Assembly (NCBI RefSeq): GCF_905397275.1
Contig: NZ_CAJPUY010000009.1
Location: 223,183 to 287,182 of the forward strand
Origin: Cupriavidus yeoncheonensis
Lineage (GTDB): Bacteria; Pseudomonadota; Gammaproteobacteria; Burkholderiales; Burkholderiaceae
DNA: 64,000 bases
Direction of reading: 5' to 3'
Positions within the stretch are counted from its first letter, which is position 1. The number at the start of each line of letters is the position of its first letter. The notes below the pieces were generated by a model that saw only the letters and a program-made list of their open reading frames with translations, was not told the origin of the DNA and made no database searches. Made by a program: the position numbers and the translations under genes. Shown here one piece after another: positions 36,475 to 45,402 of this stretch.

Positions 36475-36687
36475 GGTTGAAACTCTCCTATGCAACGAAT
36501 GAAATCGGACCGGCTGGCGTCAGTGCGCCAGTGGGCCAGGCCCAGACGCAATGCCCTGGCAGGGCACGCCGCCAGAACCGTGTGTGAGGCCCATGGCGGG
36601 ACGGGCAAGCTGGCGCTCGCCGGCACGGCCCTGCAACTTGTGATGGATTTCGCAGGCCGTGCGCAGGCCGGAAGCCGCGATCTGCGC

Positions 36688-37665
36688 TCACTCCGGCTGT
36701 ATGCCGGCGATCTGGATGAGGCGCTTCCACATCTTCTGGTCCTCGACGATGCTCTTGCCGAGCTCGGGACCAGTGGCGGGGAAGGCCAGGGTGCCGCGCT
36801 CGGCGTAGTGGGTGCGGGCCGCGGGCGAATTGACGAATTCAAGGCTCAGCCGCGCGAGCTTGTCGATGATTGGCTGCGGCGTGCCAGCCGGAGCGAACAG
36901 GCCGGTCCAGCTGGCGACCTGGACCCCGGCCACGCCGGCTTCGGCCAGGGTGGGCACCTCGGGCAGCAGGGCCAGGCGGCTCGGGCTCATGACCGCGAGG
37001 GCGCGCAGCTTGCGGCCCTGGACCTGCGGCACCGCCGACGCAACGTCGGTGAGGCCGTAGTCCATGGTGCCGCCGATCAGGTCGGTGATCATGTTCGCCA
37101 TGCCTTTGTACGGCACGTTGACGGCCTTGATGCCGGCTGCCTCGTTGAAGGCTGCCACGGCCACCTGGGAGGGCGCGCTGGCGGTGCCGTAGTTCAGCTT
37201 GCCAGGCCTGGCGCGCGCGCCGGCCACCAGCTCGGACACGCTGTGGTATGGCGAGGTGGCCGGCACCACGATCGCAACCGGCAGCATCGACAAGCGTGCG
37301 ATCGGCGTGAAGTCCTTGCGCGGATCGTAGGGCAGGTGCTTGAACAGGTTGGGGTTGGCGGCCATCGTGCCCGACGTCGCCAGCAGCAGCGTGTAGCCGT
37401 CCGGCGCTGCCTTGGCCACGTACTCGCCGGCCATCATCATGTTAGCGCCGGGCCTGTTGTCCACTACGAAGCTCTGTCCCAGTTTCTCGCCCAGATACTT
37501 CGCCAGCAGGCGCGTGTAGCTGTCGGCACCGGTGCCGGCGCTTGACACTGAAACCACCCGCACCATGCGCTCGGGGTAGTTCTGTGCGGCGGCCGGCCAC
37601 GCCATGGCCAGCAGCATGCCGAATGCCGCCGTGCGGCGCCTGGCGGAAGCGGTGAATGTGCTCAT
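36688..37665 (-). CDS. Bug/TctC-family periplasmic substrate-binding protein
   Basis: 325 residues with signal peptide (AAFGMLLAMAWPAAAQ). Family motifs: NYPERMVRVVSVSSAGTGAD, YVAKAAPDGYTLLLATSG, VNVPYKGMANMITDLIGG and the C-terminal MWKRLIQIAGIQPE. It likely binds a carboxylate in the periplasm. A 3' fragment of a related gene survives at 39131-39232. A GC-rich dyad (37819-37841) lies about 155 bp upstream. First gene of the minus-strand unit Bug-SDR-porin. Confidence 0.9.
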   Translation of the reverse strand: MSTFTASARRRTAAFGMLLAMAWPAAAQNYPERMVRVVSVSSAGTGADSYTRLLAKYLGEKLGQSFVVDNRPGANMMMAGEYVAKAAPDGYTLLLATSGTMAANPNLFKHLPYDPRKDFTPIARLSMLPVAIVVPATSPYHSVSELVAGARARPGKLNYGTASAPSQVAVAAFNEAAGIKAVNVPYKGMANMITDLIGGTMDYGLTDVASAVPQVQGRKLRALAVMSPSRLALLPEVPTLAEAGVAGVQVASWTGLFAPAGTPQPIIDKLARLSLEFVNSPAARTHYAERGTLAFPATGPELGKSIVEDQKMWKRLIQIAGIQPE

Positions 37666-38257
37666 GCAGGTCTTCCTTTCGTTGCTTGATGGTGATGCGG
37701 GGGCAGCGATTCGCGCTGCGTCAAACGATGCCGGCTGCCGTTCCTTGCAGGAACGGCGCCTGCACCGGTGTCGCCTTTCTTTCCTCTTGTTGAATGATTG
37801 GCTTGCGAGGGGGGGAGGGCACACCCCGGCCTGGGGGGCGGTCCCGGAACGAGGGACGGCTGGGTGCTCGGATGTTTCGCATGAAATGGCACGCCGTGGC
37901 GCCGGTGTGCGGCCGGGGATAGTCGGGCGATCCCGTTGCTGATCGCCATCCAGCCGATCGAGCTGGCAGACGTCGGAGAAGCCGCTCCAGATAGTGTGAG
38001 GCGAGCACTTCGGGCTGCCGCCAAATGGCTTGACTGGCCCAACTGGTCCAAAGCGACTCCACCGAGCTCCGTACGTGACGCTTCCCCCCGCACAGATTCG
38101 GCCGGCCACCGACAAGCCTCTTTCCCCATGAAACGCCACCCCTCGCGGGGTGCGCCGCCAGCGGCTCGCCCGGCGATCATGCGACGGTGCACCGAAGTCG
38201 AAGCCAGTCCGACGCCACGACTCGCCCGGTGCAGCACATCGCAACGGAGAACGAGTC
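37666..38257. other. 592-bp divergent intergenic region
   Basis: Lies between the divergent Bug (-) and SDR (+) genes. No credible ORF. It contains the GC-rich dyad at 37819-37841 and a short inverted repeat CGTTCCTTGCAGGAACG near 37737-37753. The promoters of both flanking genes should be here, but I cannot place them with confidence. Confidence 0.5.
37815..37841. promoter_or_regulatory. GC-rich dyad, site 1 of a shared motif
   Basis: GAGGGCACACCCCGG followed by CCTGGGGGGCGG. The 15-mer GAGGGCACACCCCGG is identical to that at 40524-40538 upstream of the thiolase. Candidate operator for the MalT-like regulator encoded at 40626-44363. Confidence 0.45.
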
Positions 38258-39121
38258 TTGCCCTACCAATCGATTTACCGGCCTGCCGCGTTCGCGGGTC
38301 AAACCATTGTCGTGACCGGCGGCGGCAGTGGTATCGGACGCTGCACGGCCCATGAACTTGCCGCCCTCGGCGCCCACGTCGCGCTGGTCGGCCGCAAGGC
38401 CGCCAAGCTCGCCGCGGTGTGCCAGGAAATCCGCTCGCAGCATGGCAAGGCGAGCAGCCATCCCTGTGACATCCGGAACGAGGCGGAGGTAGCCGGGGTC
38501 GTTGCCGCGGTGCTGGCGCAACAGGGCCGCATCGACGGTCTTGTCAACAATGCCGGCGGGCAGTTCTACGGCGAGATGAAGGATTTCACGACGGACGGCT
38601 TCGAGGCGGTCGTCCGCACCAATCTGACGGGCGGCTTCATCTTCATGCGCGAGGTCTACAACCGCTGGATGGCCCGGCACGGCGGCGCCATCGTCAATAT
38701 GGTCGCGGCGATCAGCGGCAGCCTGCCTGGCTACGCGCATTCCGGCGCCGCGCGCTGCGGCATGATGAGCCTGACCGAAACGGCGGCGTGCGAATGGGCC
38801 GCCGCGGGCGTGCGGGTCAATGCCGTTGCGCCGGGGCTGATCGCTTCGAGCGGCTTCGATCAATACAGCGAGGCCGGCGCCGCAGCCATCCGTCACCGAC
38901 TGGCCAGTATCCCGCTGCAACGCTACGGCAACGTCGCCGAGGTCTCCGCCGCCATCGTCTATCTGCTGTCGCCCGCCGCGGCCTTCGTCAGCGGCGCTTG
39001 CCTGCGCATCGACGGCGCGGCCGCCACGGCAAGGTCGTGCCACTTCGAGCCGCACAACAACAGCAAGCCGTTCGAGGGCTTCCATCTGCCGTCGTCGCCC
39101 GACATGCTGCAGCGCGACTGA
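38258..39121 (+). CDS. SDR of the 2,4-dienoyl-CoA / trans-2-enoyl-CoA reductase type
   Basis: 287 residues. TGGGSGIGRCTAHELA, NNAGGQFYGEMKDF and MVAAISGSLPGYAHSGAARC are seen. In place of the YxxxK catalytic motif the segment reads HSGAARCGMMSL, the pattern of the peroxisomal trans-2-enoyl-CoA reductase and 2,4-dienoyl-CoA reductase branch. It may therefore handle enoyl-CoAs in beta-oxidation of unsaturated or branched acids. No ATG lies at the expected N-terminus; TTG 38258 (LPYQSIYRPAAF) has GGAGA 8 nt upstream. The C-terminus has an extra ~25 residues. Confidence 0.82.
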   Translation: MPYQSIYRPAAFAGQTIVVTGGGSGIGRCTAHELAALGAHVALVGRKAAKLAAVCQEIRSQHGKASSHPCDIRNEAEVAGVVAAVLAQQGRIDGLVNNAGGQFYGEMKDFTTDGFEAVVRTNLTGGFIFMREVYNRWMARHGGAIVNMVAAISGSLPGYAHSGAARCGMMSLTETAACEWAAAGVRVNAVAPGLIASSGFDQYSEAGAAAIRHRLASIPLQRYGNVAEVSAAIVYLLSPAAAFVSGACLRIDGAAATARSCHFEPHNNSKPFEGFHLPSSPDMLQRD

Positions 39122-39130
39122 CGGCTCCCA

Positions 39131-39232
39131 TTTCCTTCATCAGGCACGGGCGCGGATCCGGCGAAAGCAAGTCAGGCGGAGCAGCAGGTGTGGAAGCGGA
39201 TGATCGCGGCGGCGGGCATCCAGCCGGAATAG
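39131..39232 (+). pseudogene. 3' fragment of a Bug/TctC receptor gene
   Basis: Plus-strand frame ending at TAG 39232 reads FPSSGTGADPAKASQAEQQ then VWKRMIAAAGIQPE. It aligns to the very C-terminus of the Bug protein at 36688-37665 (FPATGPELGKSIVEDQK, MWKRLIQIAGIQPE). No start and no upstream homologous sequence remain. It begins about 10 bp after the SDR stop, so a second Bug gene once followed this SDR and was mostly deleted. Confidence 0.7.
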
Positions 39233-39252
39233 TCGACGCGCAATTCGTGGCG

Positions 39253-39286
39253 AATGGCCTCTCCCGCACACGCGGGAGAGGCCATT
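39253..39286. terminator. strong hairpin, convergent terminator
   Basis: Perfect 15-bp stem AATGGCCTCTCCCGC / GCGGGAGAGGCCATT with loop ACAC, between the plus-strand SDR/Bug remnant and the minus-strand thiolase (stop at 39291). T-runs are weak on both sides. Confidence 0.7.
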
Positions 39287-39290
39287 GCGT

Positions 39291-40469
39291 TTAGACGTGC
39301 AGGATCGTCGAAACTGCCGCGGCGCCGTCGAGTCCCACTTGTCCGCCGCCATTCTCGGCCAGCGCCAGCTTCGCGCCCTCGCGCTGACGCGGACCGCTTT
39401 CGCCGCGCAGTTGCTGCGTCAGTTCGACGATCTGCGCCGCGCCCGTCGCGCCGATGGGATGGCCCTTGCTCAGCAGGCCACCGCTCGGATTGACCGAGAT
39501 GCGCCCGTTCAAGTCGGTCGCGCCGCTGCGCAGCAGGCCCACGCCTTCGCCCGGCGCGCAGAAGCCGAGGCTCTCGTAGTACATCACTTCCGACGGCGCC
39601 GAGGCGTCATGGAGTTCCACCACGTGGAGATCACGCGGGTCGACGCCGGCCGCTTCGTACGCGCTGAACGTGGCGCGCAGCGCTGCCGGATCGAGACTCG
39701 CGTCCGGCGTGCCCGACACCATCACCGATGCGCCGACCCACACCGGCTTCGGCGCGGTCATCTTCTTCAGGAACGCGGGCGAGCACAGCACGACGGCGGC
39801 GGCGCCATCGCCGATGGACGAGCACATTTGCAGCGTCAGGGGGTCGCTGATAACGCGACTCGCCAGGACTTCCTCGACGGTGGTCGGCGTGCGGAACTGG
39901 GCCAGCGGATTCAGCGACGCGGCGCGGCGGCTCTTGACCACGATCTGCGCCAGGTCCTCGCGCGTGCAGCCGGTCGCGGCCATGTATTTGCGGGTCTTCT
40001 CGGCGTAGATGTCCATGAAGATCGAGCCGCTGCCCGAGCCGACATGGGTGGGCAGTTCCTCTTCCAGATCCACCGCCTTGGCGAGTGCGCCGAATGACAC
40101 GCGCTTGTCCTCATGCGTCATCCGCTCGGCCCCGACCACCAGCGCGACCTGCGCCTGGCCGCTACGTACCGCATTCCAGGCCAGGTTGAACGCCGTGCTG
40201 CCCGATGCGCAGGCATTCTCGACGTTGACGACCGGCTGGCCCTGCAGCCCGAGAAAGCGCAGCGCCGCCTGGCCGCGGACCATTTCCTGCCCGGTGATGA
40301 GCCCCGCCACTGCATTCGAGAAATAGACCTGATCGACATCCTTGGCTGCGATGCCCGCATCGGCCAGCGCCGCGCGGGCCGCCTGTTCGGACATCATGCG
40401 GACGGTCTGGTCGGGAAACTTGCCGAACGGCGTCATGCCGACGCCGATGATTGCGCATTGCTTGTTCAC
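39291..40469 (-). CDS. thiolase family protein (SCP-x / lipid-transfer thiolase type)
   Basis: 392 residues. Nucleophilic Cys in VVNVENACASGSTAFNLA, VALVVGAERMTHEDK, and the C-terminal VNPSGGLLSKGHPIGATGAAQ with the catalytic His. The usual second-Cys block CxGxG is replaced by ALAENGGGQVGLDGAA, as in SCP-x/SCP2-type thiolases that process bulky or branched 3-ketoacyl-CoAs. It carries out the last, thiolytic step of beta-oxidation. A GC-rich dyad lies 60-80 bp upstream (40524-40547). Its N-terminus is echoed by the fragment at 34209-34304. Confidence 0.9.
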   Translation of the reverse strand: MNKQCAIIGVGMTPFGKFPDQTVRMMSEQAARAALADAGIAAKDVDQVYFSNAVAGLITGQEMVRGQAALRFLGLQGQPVVNVENACASGSTAFNLAWNAVRSGQAQVALVVGAERMTHEDKRVSFGALAKAVDLEEELPTHVGSGSGSIFMDIYAEKTRKYMAATGCTREDLAQIVVKSRRAASLNPLAQFRTPTTVEEVLASRVISDPLTLQMCSSIGDGAAAVVLCSPAFLKKMTAPKPVWVGASVMVSGTPDASLDPAALRATFSAYEAAGVDPRDLHVVELHDASAPSEVMYYESLGFCAPGEGVGLLRSGATDLNGRISVNPSGGLLSKGHPIGATGAAQIVELTQQLRGESGPRQREGAKLALAENGGGQVGLDGAAAVSTILHV

Positions 40470-40523
40470 GTCGCTTCTCCTTTGGGGTATTCGCTATGCC
40501 CCATGATTGCCGTTCGGCGCGGC

Positions 40524-40547
40524 GAGGGCACACCCCGGTGGGGGTGG
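40524..40547. promoter_or_regulatory. GC-rich dyad, site 2 of a shared motif
   Basis: GCACACCCCGGTGGGGGTGG at 40528-40547, preceded by GAGG. It matches 17 of 20 positions of the reverse strand of 44503-44522 and shares a 15-mer with 37815-37829. It lies 55-78 bp upstream of the thiolase start. Confidence 0.5.
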
Positions 40548-40625
40548 CGCGGGCGGGATGCCGGGCACGCGCGTTTCGGATGAAGCGACGATTCTGCGCA
40601 GCAGCGGGATGCGTCCCGAACTGAG

Positions 40626-43600
40626 TCAGCGCCGCGCGCGAGGCCTGGCGGCGGCGAGGTCACGCAGCCGGGCGGCCGCGCCGCCCCGTCCGCTGACGCC
40701 GAGCTTGGCGTAGATGTTTTTCAGATGCCACTTGATGGTTTCCGGCGCCAGGTTGAGCACCACCGCGATCTTCTTGTTGGGCATGGCCTGGGCGACGAGT
40801 TCGAGCACTTCGCGTTCGCGCTCGCTCAACTGGTCGATTGCCTCGGCGCCCGGTTGCGCGGCTGCCCGGCTGGGAGCGCCGGCATCTTCGGCCCGCAGCC
40901 GTTTGACGTAGAAGTCGAGAACCGGGTCGAGCGGCGCCGCGTCCAGCAGGGCGCCGACCTGCCCGAACAGGTCGGGCGAGACATCGAGCAGCGTGCGCAC
41001 GAGACCAAGCTGGTGGCCGATGACGAGCGCGCGGCGCAGATGGTCGCGCGCGGGCTGCGGCCGGCCAAGCCGGTGCTGCGCGAGCGCCAGCCGCAGTTCC
41101 AGGCTGGCCGCGTGCATCGGATGCAGGGAGGCGCGTTCGGGTTTCCGCGTCGCCCGCGCGACGAAGGCGTCGAAATCGCACGTCTGGAACAGCACATCGT
41201 CGTGCGCTTGCCGGACCACAGACTGCACGCGCCGCGCGGTCTCGGTCGCCTCATCGGCATGGCGCCTGCCGATGGCGTCCAGTTGCCGCAACGTTGTATT
41301 GGCACCCTGCGTTTCGCCGAGCGCATGGTGGCAGTGCAGCCGCATGGCGTAAGCCTCCACCAGCAGGCGGTCGATGCCGAAGCGCCCGGCGTAGGATTCG
41401 AGCCGGTCGATGGCGGCGATGGCCTGCGATAGCCGTCCGGCCAGCCAGTGCGCGCGCGATAGCACGCGACAGGCGTGCAGCACCGTATCGGGCAGCGAGG
41501 CGCGCTCCAGCACGTTCATGCGCGGCTCCAGCAGCGCCACGGCGGCTTCGGTGTCATTGACCTCATAGAGAATGTCGGCCAGCAGACCGGCGCTCATGGA
41601 CGACAGGCCGATGGCGGCGGCCCCGCGCGCGCCGGACGCTTCCAGCGTTTCGCGCACGGCCCGTTCGGCTTCGCCCAGTCGTCCTTCGACGGTCAGGCTC
41701 ATCGCGGTGAGGCAGTCGCCGAGCAAGCGGCTGCGGGTGCCCGCGCCGCGCGCGGCGGCCTCTTCGACCACCGCGCGCGCCTGGTCGTACTGCCCTTGGT
41801 AGACGTAGGCCCAGCCGAGGATGTTGCTGCGGCAGTTCCAACTGAAGTCGTCCGCTTCGGGCGGAATGCCGTCGCGCAGGATCGGGACCATCGCCAGTAC
41901 GGTGTCGAGGTCGTCCTGCTGCAGCGCTAGGCCGGCCCGGACCAGCGCCTCGGCGTAGCGCTGCCGGCCGTCGAGCGCCTTGCGCCGGGCGGCGATGCGC
42001 GCGAGGCTTTCGTGCGCGACGTCGAACTGGCAGGTGTACATCGCGTAGTAGGCCGACACCAGCAGCAGGCCGAAGCGCGCGCGCAGTTCCGCCAGGGGCA
42101 GGCGCCGCAGCAGGCCGACGAGGCGGCTGAGTTCACCCTTGACGAGCAGATCGTAGGCGCAGTCTTCGACCATGCAGGCCGCGGCGTCGACATCGCCAGC
42201 CTGCACGGCGTGGTGAACTGCGTCGTCGAGCATGCCGTGCGCGCGAAACCACGCGCAGGCTGCGCCGTGGCGTTCCTGCACGACGGCCTCCGGCACACCG
42301 GCGAGCCGCGCGAGCAGGACTTCGCGCAACAGCGGATGTATCCGGTACCACGTTTCGTCGCCTGCGTCGTCGGTACGGGCCAGCACGAAGCCGCCTGCTT
42401 CCAGCCTGGCCAGGCGGGCCGACAGCGCGGGGCCATCGTCCACAGCGCGCAGCACGTCGGCGCACAGCGGGCCGCTGATGCGCTGGCACATGGCCATCGT
42501 CGCCAGTAGTTCGACGTCGGCAGCGGGCAGGGCGGAAAGCACCTCGCGATCGAAATAGTCGCCGACGGCGTCGATGGCATGTGCTTTCGCGTCGCGCCAG
42601 CCGGGATGGCGACGTCCAGGCATTTCGCTGGCGATGATCCGCAAGCCGGTGACCCAGCCCGCGGTCAGGCGGTGGATCTCGGCGGCGTCGCCGGGCAGGG
42701 CGCCCTCTGCCTGCTCGGCGAGGTAAGCCTCGGTCTCCTCGGCCGAAAAGCGCAGGTCGGACATGCCGATTTCCGTCGCCAGGCCGCGCGCTTGCAGGCG
42801 CGTCAGCGACAGCGGCGGTGCGGTGCGCGCAGCGAGGGCGAGGTGCAGGTTCGGCGGCGCGTAGTCGAGCAGCCATTGCAGCACACGGAAGACGTCCGGA
42901 TCGTCGATATGGCGCAAGTCGTCGAGCATCAGCACGAGGTCGTGCGGATGTTGCGCCAGGGCCTGGACAAGGCGGATCACGCGATGTTCAAGCGCGTCCG
43001 CACCAACCGGATCGGGCCACAGCGTGGGATCGTCCACAGCCGGCACGGTCTGCGCGAGGGCGGCGCTCAGGCTGTCGAGGAAGCGGGACGGCGAGTTATC
43101 GTCGTGCGACAGCGTTAGCCACGCCACGTCATAGTCGAGGCCCAGCAGCAGGCGGCGCCATGCCAGCAGCGTGCCGGTCTTGCCGCTGCCGGCCGCGGCT
43201 TGCAGCAGGATGCAGCGCTGGCGGCGAGCGTCTTGCAGGCGCGACATCAGCGCGTCGCGCGCGAACAGCAGGTGCGACGGACGCGGCGGCGCCAGCTTCG
43301 CCGGTTCGATGCTGATGGCGCGGGGCGGAACGGCGTTGGCGGGTGCGGCCTCGAGGTCCGGCACCCGGACGCTCGCGCCCATGCTGTCGGGTGCGCCGCT
43401 GGCTTGTCCGCGAACAGCGAATCTGGACGAGAGCCACAGGAACGGCCGTCCTCCCTCGCGACGCTCGCCGTGGTCGGCAATGGCTGCCACGATTGCCGGG
43501 CCGGCCTGCATGGCATGGCGCAGCGTGGCGGTATCCATCGCACGCAGCCAGCGCTGCACCATGCGCAGCCACGATGCCGACGCGCCGGGAAAATGCGCCT

Positions 43601-44363
43601 GGATGCGCGGATGCCGCGCCAGCCACCGCCGCACCGGGGGGCGCTGGTGAGTGGCGTAGTTGTCGCACAGCACATGGAGCGCGGCGTCGTCCGGCGCGGC
43701 GCGCTCGACGCCGCGCAGGAACGCGAGCCAGTGGGCCTGGTCTGCGGGTTCATCGGCCTCGGGGTTGCCGAGCGTCTTGAGCGCGTCGAGCAGGGCCGTC
43801 ATGCCTACGCGCCGTGCGCCGGTGTCGTCCGAAGCGGGCGGGCGCGCGCCCGCACCGCCACTCGCCAGCACCAGCGCATGTTCGCCGCCACGCACATAGA
43901 CGCCGACGATTTCGATCCGTCGGCCCGACAGATCCGGCAGGTCGGCCGGTGCCAGCCCTCTGTCGCCGGCCTGCACCGCGCTCCAATGACGGGAAATGGT
44001 CGCGGCGCTGACGCCGAGCACGTCGGCCAGTCTGCGGGTGCTCCACGGCTCGGGGGAGTCGGGGCGGCCTTGCGCGGTGAGTTCCGCCAGTCGGACCAGA
44101 TCGATCTTCACCGGCGGCGCGCCGCGAGGCAGGTTGTGCTCGATCCCGGCCAGACGTGACTGTACGAAGCGCTCGCGCCAGCGCGACACTTGCGCGCGTC
44201 CCAGGCCGAGTTCGTCGGCGATGTCCTTGTTCGGCATTCCCTGCGCGGCAAGCAGCACAATGCGCGCGCGCTGGACAAGGCGAGGGTCGGCGGACGCGTC
44301 CGCCAGCGCGCCCAGCGCTTCCCGCTCGCCGGCGCTCAGCACCACTTCCGCCGCAACGCGCAT
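40626..44363 (-). CDS. MalT/LuxR-type STAND regulator fused to an IS630-like transposase domain
   Basis: 1245 residues. Residues ~25-75 (RARIVLLAAQGMPNKDIADE, RWRERFVQ) and ~105-130 (WSTRRLADVLGVSAATISRH) are the two HTH units of an IS630-type transposase. Residues ~150-275 match its DDE domain: EHALVLASGG (first Asp block, Asp missing), VLCDNYATHQRPPVRRWLAR (second Asp kept, D234) and SASWLRMVQRWLRAM (Glu replaced by Gln270). From ~360 a MalT-like STAND ATPase follows: Walker A AAAGSGKTG (389-397), Walker B LVLMLDDLRHID, WYRIHPLLREVL, helical repeats, then a C-terminal LuxR HTH (LSEREREVLELVAQAM, ETIKWHLKNIYAKLGV). It is one uninterrupted frame; start ATG 44363 has GGGGAGA 5 nt upstream. Probably a transcription activator of the flanking catabolic operons. 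Confidence 0.88.
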   Translation of the reverse strand: MRVAAEVVLSAGEREALGALADASADPRLVQRARIVLLAAQGMPNKDIADELGLGRAQVSRWRERFVQSRLAGIEHNLPRGAPPVKIDLVRLAELTAQGRPDSPEPWSTRRLADVLGVSAATISRHWSAVQAGDRGLAPADLPDLSGRRIEIVGVYVRGGEHALVLASGGAGARPPASDDTGARRVGMTALLDALKTLGNPEADEPADQAHWLAFLRGVERAAPDDAALHVLCDNYATHQRPPVRRWLARHPRIQAHFPGASASWLRMVQRWLRAMDTATLRHAMQAGPAIVAAIADHGERREGGRPFLWLSSRFAVRGQASGAPDSMGASVRVPDLEAAPANAVPPRAISIEPAKLAPPRPSHLLFARDALMSRLQDARRQRCILLQAAAGSGKTGTLLAWRRLLLGLDYDVAWLTLSHDDNSPSRFLDSLSAALAQTVPAVDDPTLWPDPVGADALEHRVIRLVQALAQHPHDLVLMLDDLRHIDDPDVFRVLQWLLDYAPPNLHLALAARTAPPLSLTRLQARGLATEIGMSDLRFSAEETEAYLAEQAEGALPGDAAEIHRLTAGWVTGLRIIASEMPGRRHPGWRDAKAHAIDAVGDYFDREVLSALPAADVELLATMAMCQRISGPLCADVLRAVDDGPALSARLARLEAGGFVLARTDDAGDETWYRIHPLLREVLLARLAGVPEAVVQERHGAACAWFRAHGMLDDAVHHAVQAGDVDAAACMVEDCAYDLLVKGELSRLVGLLRRLPLAELRARFGLLLVSAYYAMYTCQFDVAHESLARIAARRKALDGRQRYAEALVRAGLALQQDDLDTVLAMVPILRDGIPPEADDFSWNCRSNILGWAYVYQGQYDQARAVVEEAAARGAGTRSRLLGDCLTAMSLTVEGRLGEAERAVRETLEASGARGAAAIGLSSMSAGLLADILYEVNDTEAAVALLEPRMNVLERASLPDTVLHACRVLSRAHWLAGRLSQAIAAIDRLESYAGRFGIDRLLVEAYAMRLHCHHALGETQGANTTLRQLDAIGRRHADEATETARRVQSVVRQAHDDVLFQTCDFDAFVARATRKPERASLHPMHAASLELRLALAQHRLGRPQPARDHLRRALVIGHQLGLVRTLLDVSPDLFGQVGALLDAAPLDPVLDFYVKRLRAEDAGAPSRAAAQPGAEAIDQLSEREREVLELVAQAMPNKKIAVVLNLAPETIKWHLKNIYAKLGVSGRGGAAARLRDLAAARPRARR

Positions 44364-44502
44364 CGTGTCTCCCCTTTGCCTGTCGCCACCTGCATGGGCG
44401 ACGGTCCCGCGCAAGTAGAGCATAACAATCTGTCTTGATGCAACGCTCTGCGACGAAATAGCGGTCAAGGCGCGACTTGGCGGGGTGGGTGCGCCGCTCG
44501 GA

Positions 44503-44538
44503 CCACCCCCGAGGGGGTGTGCGACCACCCGGGGTCGA
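44503..44538. promoter_or_regulatory. GC-rich dyads, site 3 of a shared motif
   Basis: CCACCCCCGAGGGGGTGTGC (44503-44522) contains the perfect dyad CACCCCC-GA-GGGGGTG-like core, followed by an imperfect dyad CGACCACCCGGGGTCG (44522-44537). It lies in the intergenic space between the divergent regulator (start 44363) and enoyl-CoA hydratase (start 44595). Confidence 0.5.
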
Positions 44539-44594
44539 TTCGTACAGTGGCGATACCGAACATCAACCGAGACATCGAACCCTGGAGAAATGAG

Positions 44595-45365
44595 ATGAAT
44601 GTGACCCAAGCCCTGGCAGGCGCGGTCGGTTGGCTGACGCTGAATCGCCCCGACAAGCTCAACAGCATGACGCGCGACATGGTCGAGTCGATGACCGTCA
44701 CGCTGAATGCCTGGCGCGACGATCCCGCCGTGCGCGTGGTGGTGCTGACCGGCACCGGCCGTGCGTTCTGCGCCGGCGCCGACCTGAAGGCGGGCCACGC
44801 GGCCTTGCAGCCGGGCGAGAAGGATTCGCTCGACGTCATCGTCGCGTTCTTCGACACGCTGCGCAATTTCCCGAAGCCGGTCATCGCTGCCGTCAACGGC
44901 ATTGCGCTGGCCGGCGGCATGGAGATCGTGCTGTCGTGCGACATCGTGCTGGCAGCGCAGAGCGCGAAGCTCGGCGACGCGCATTCCAACTTCGGCGTAT
45001 TCCCGGGCGGTGGTGGCGCGGCACTGCTGCCGCGCAAGGTGCCCGACAACGTGGCCCGCTACCTGCTGTTCACCGGCGACACGCTGAGCGCTGCCGACCT
45101 GAAGACCTGCGGCCTCGTCAACGAAGTACTGCCCGACGCCGAACTTCTCGACCGCGCCCAGGCGCTGGCCGACAAGCTTGCCGGCAAGAGCCCGCTGGTG
45201 CTGGCCCGCATGAAGCGCGTTGCCGCCAATGCGTGCGACAAGAGCACCGCCGACGCCATCCGCCACGAACTGCTGGAACTGCGCGACCACAAGCGCTCAT
45301 ACGATATCCAGGAAGGCCTGCGCGCTTTCGCCGAGAAACGCCAGCCGCAGTTCAAGGGCTACTGA
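44595..45365 (+). CDS. enoyl-CoA hydratase/isomerase (crotonase family)
   Basis: 256 residues. Crotonase marks: WLTLNRPDKLNSMT, oxyanion-hole FCAGADLK and IALAGGMEIVLSCD, and FGVFPGGGGAALLPRKV. The second catalytic Glu of classical hydratases is replaced in the GVFPGGGG segment (Gly/Gly), so it may be an isomerase or a hydratase with different chemistry. Acts in CoA-ester degradation. Start ATG 44595 has GGAG 7 nt upstream. It is divergent from the MalT-like regulator and precedes an acyl-CoA dehydrogenase by 37 bp. Confidence 0.9.
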   Translation: MNVTQALAGAVGWLTLNRPDKLNSMTRDMVESMTVTLNAWRDDPAVRVVVLTGTGRAFCAGADLKAGHAALQPGEKDSLDVIVAFFDTLRNFPKPVIAAVNGIALAGGMEIVLSCDIVLAAQSAKLGDAHSNFGVFPGGGGAALLPRKVPDNVARYLLFTGDTLSAADLKTCGLVNEVLPDAELLDRAQALADKLAGKSPLVLARMKRVAANACDKSTADAIRHELLELRDHKRSYDIQEGLRAFAEKRQPQFKGY

Positions 45366-45402
45366 TCCATCCGCGCAGCAAACAAATACATGAGGTAATA
45401 CG

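Noticed and set aside
40626..44363. Intact IS630 insertion sequence
   Set aside because: Catalytic Asp/Glu are missing, no terminal inverted repeats or TA duplication were noticed, and the frame runs into the regulator without interruption.
44364..45290. Upstream extension of the fusion regulator's frame by 309 codons
   Set aside because: It overlaps the enoyl-CoA hydratase on the other strand and shows no domain; ATG 44363 with a good Shine-Dalgarno fits the conserved start.
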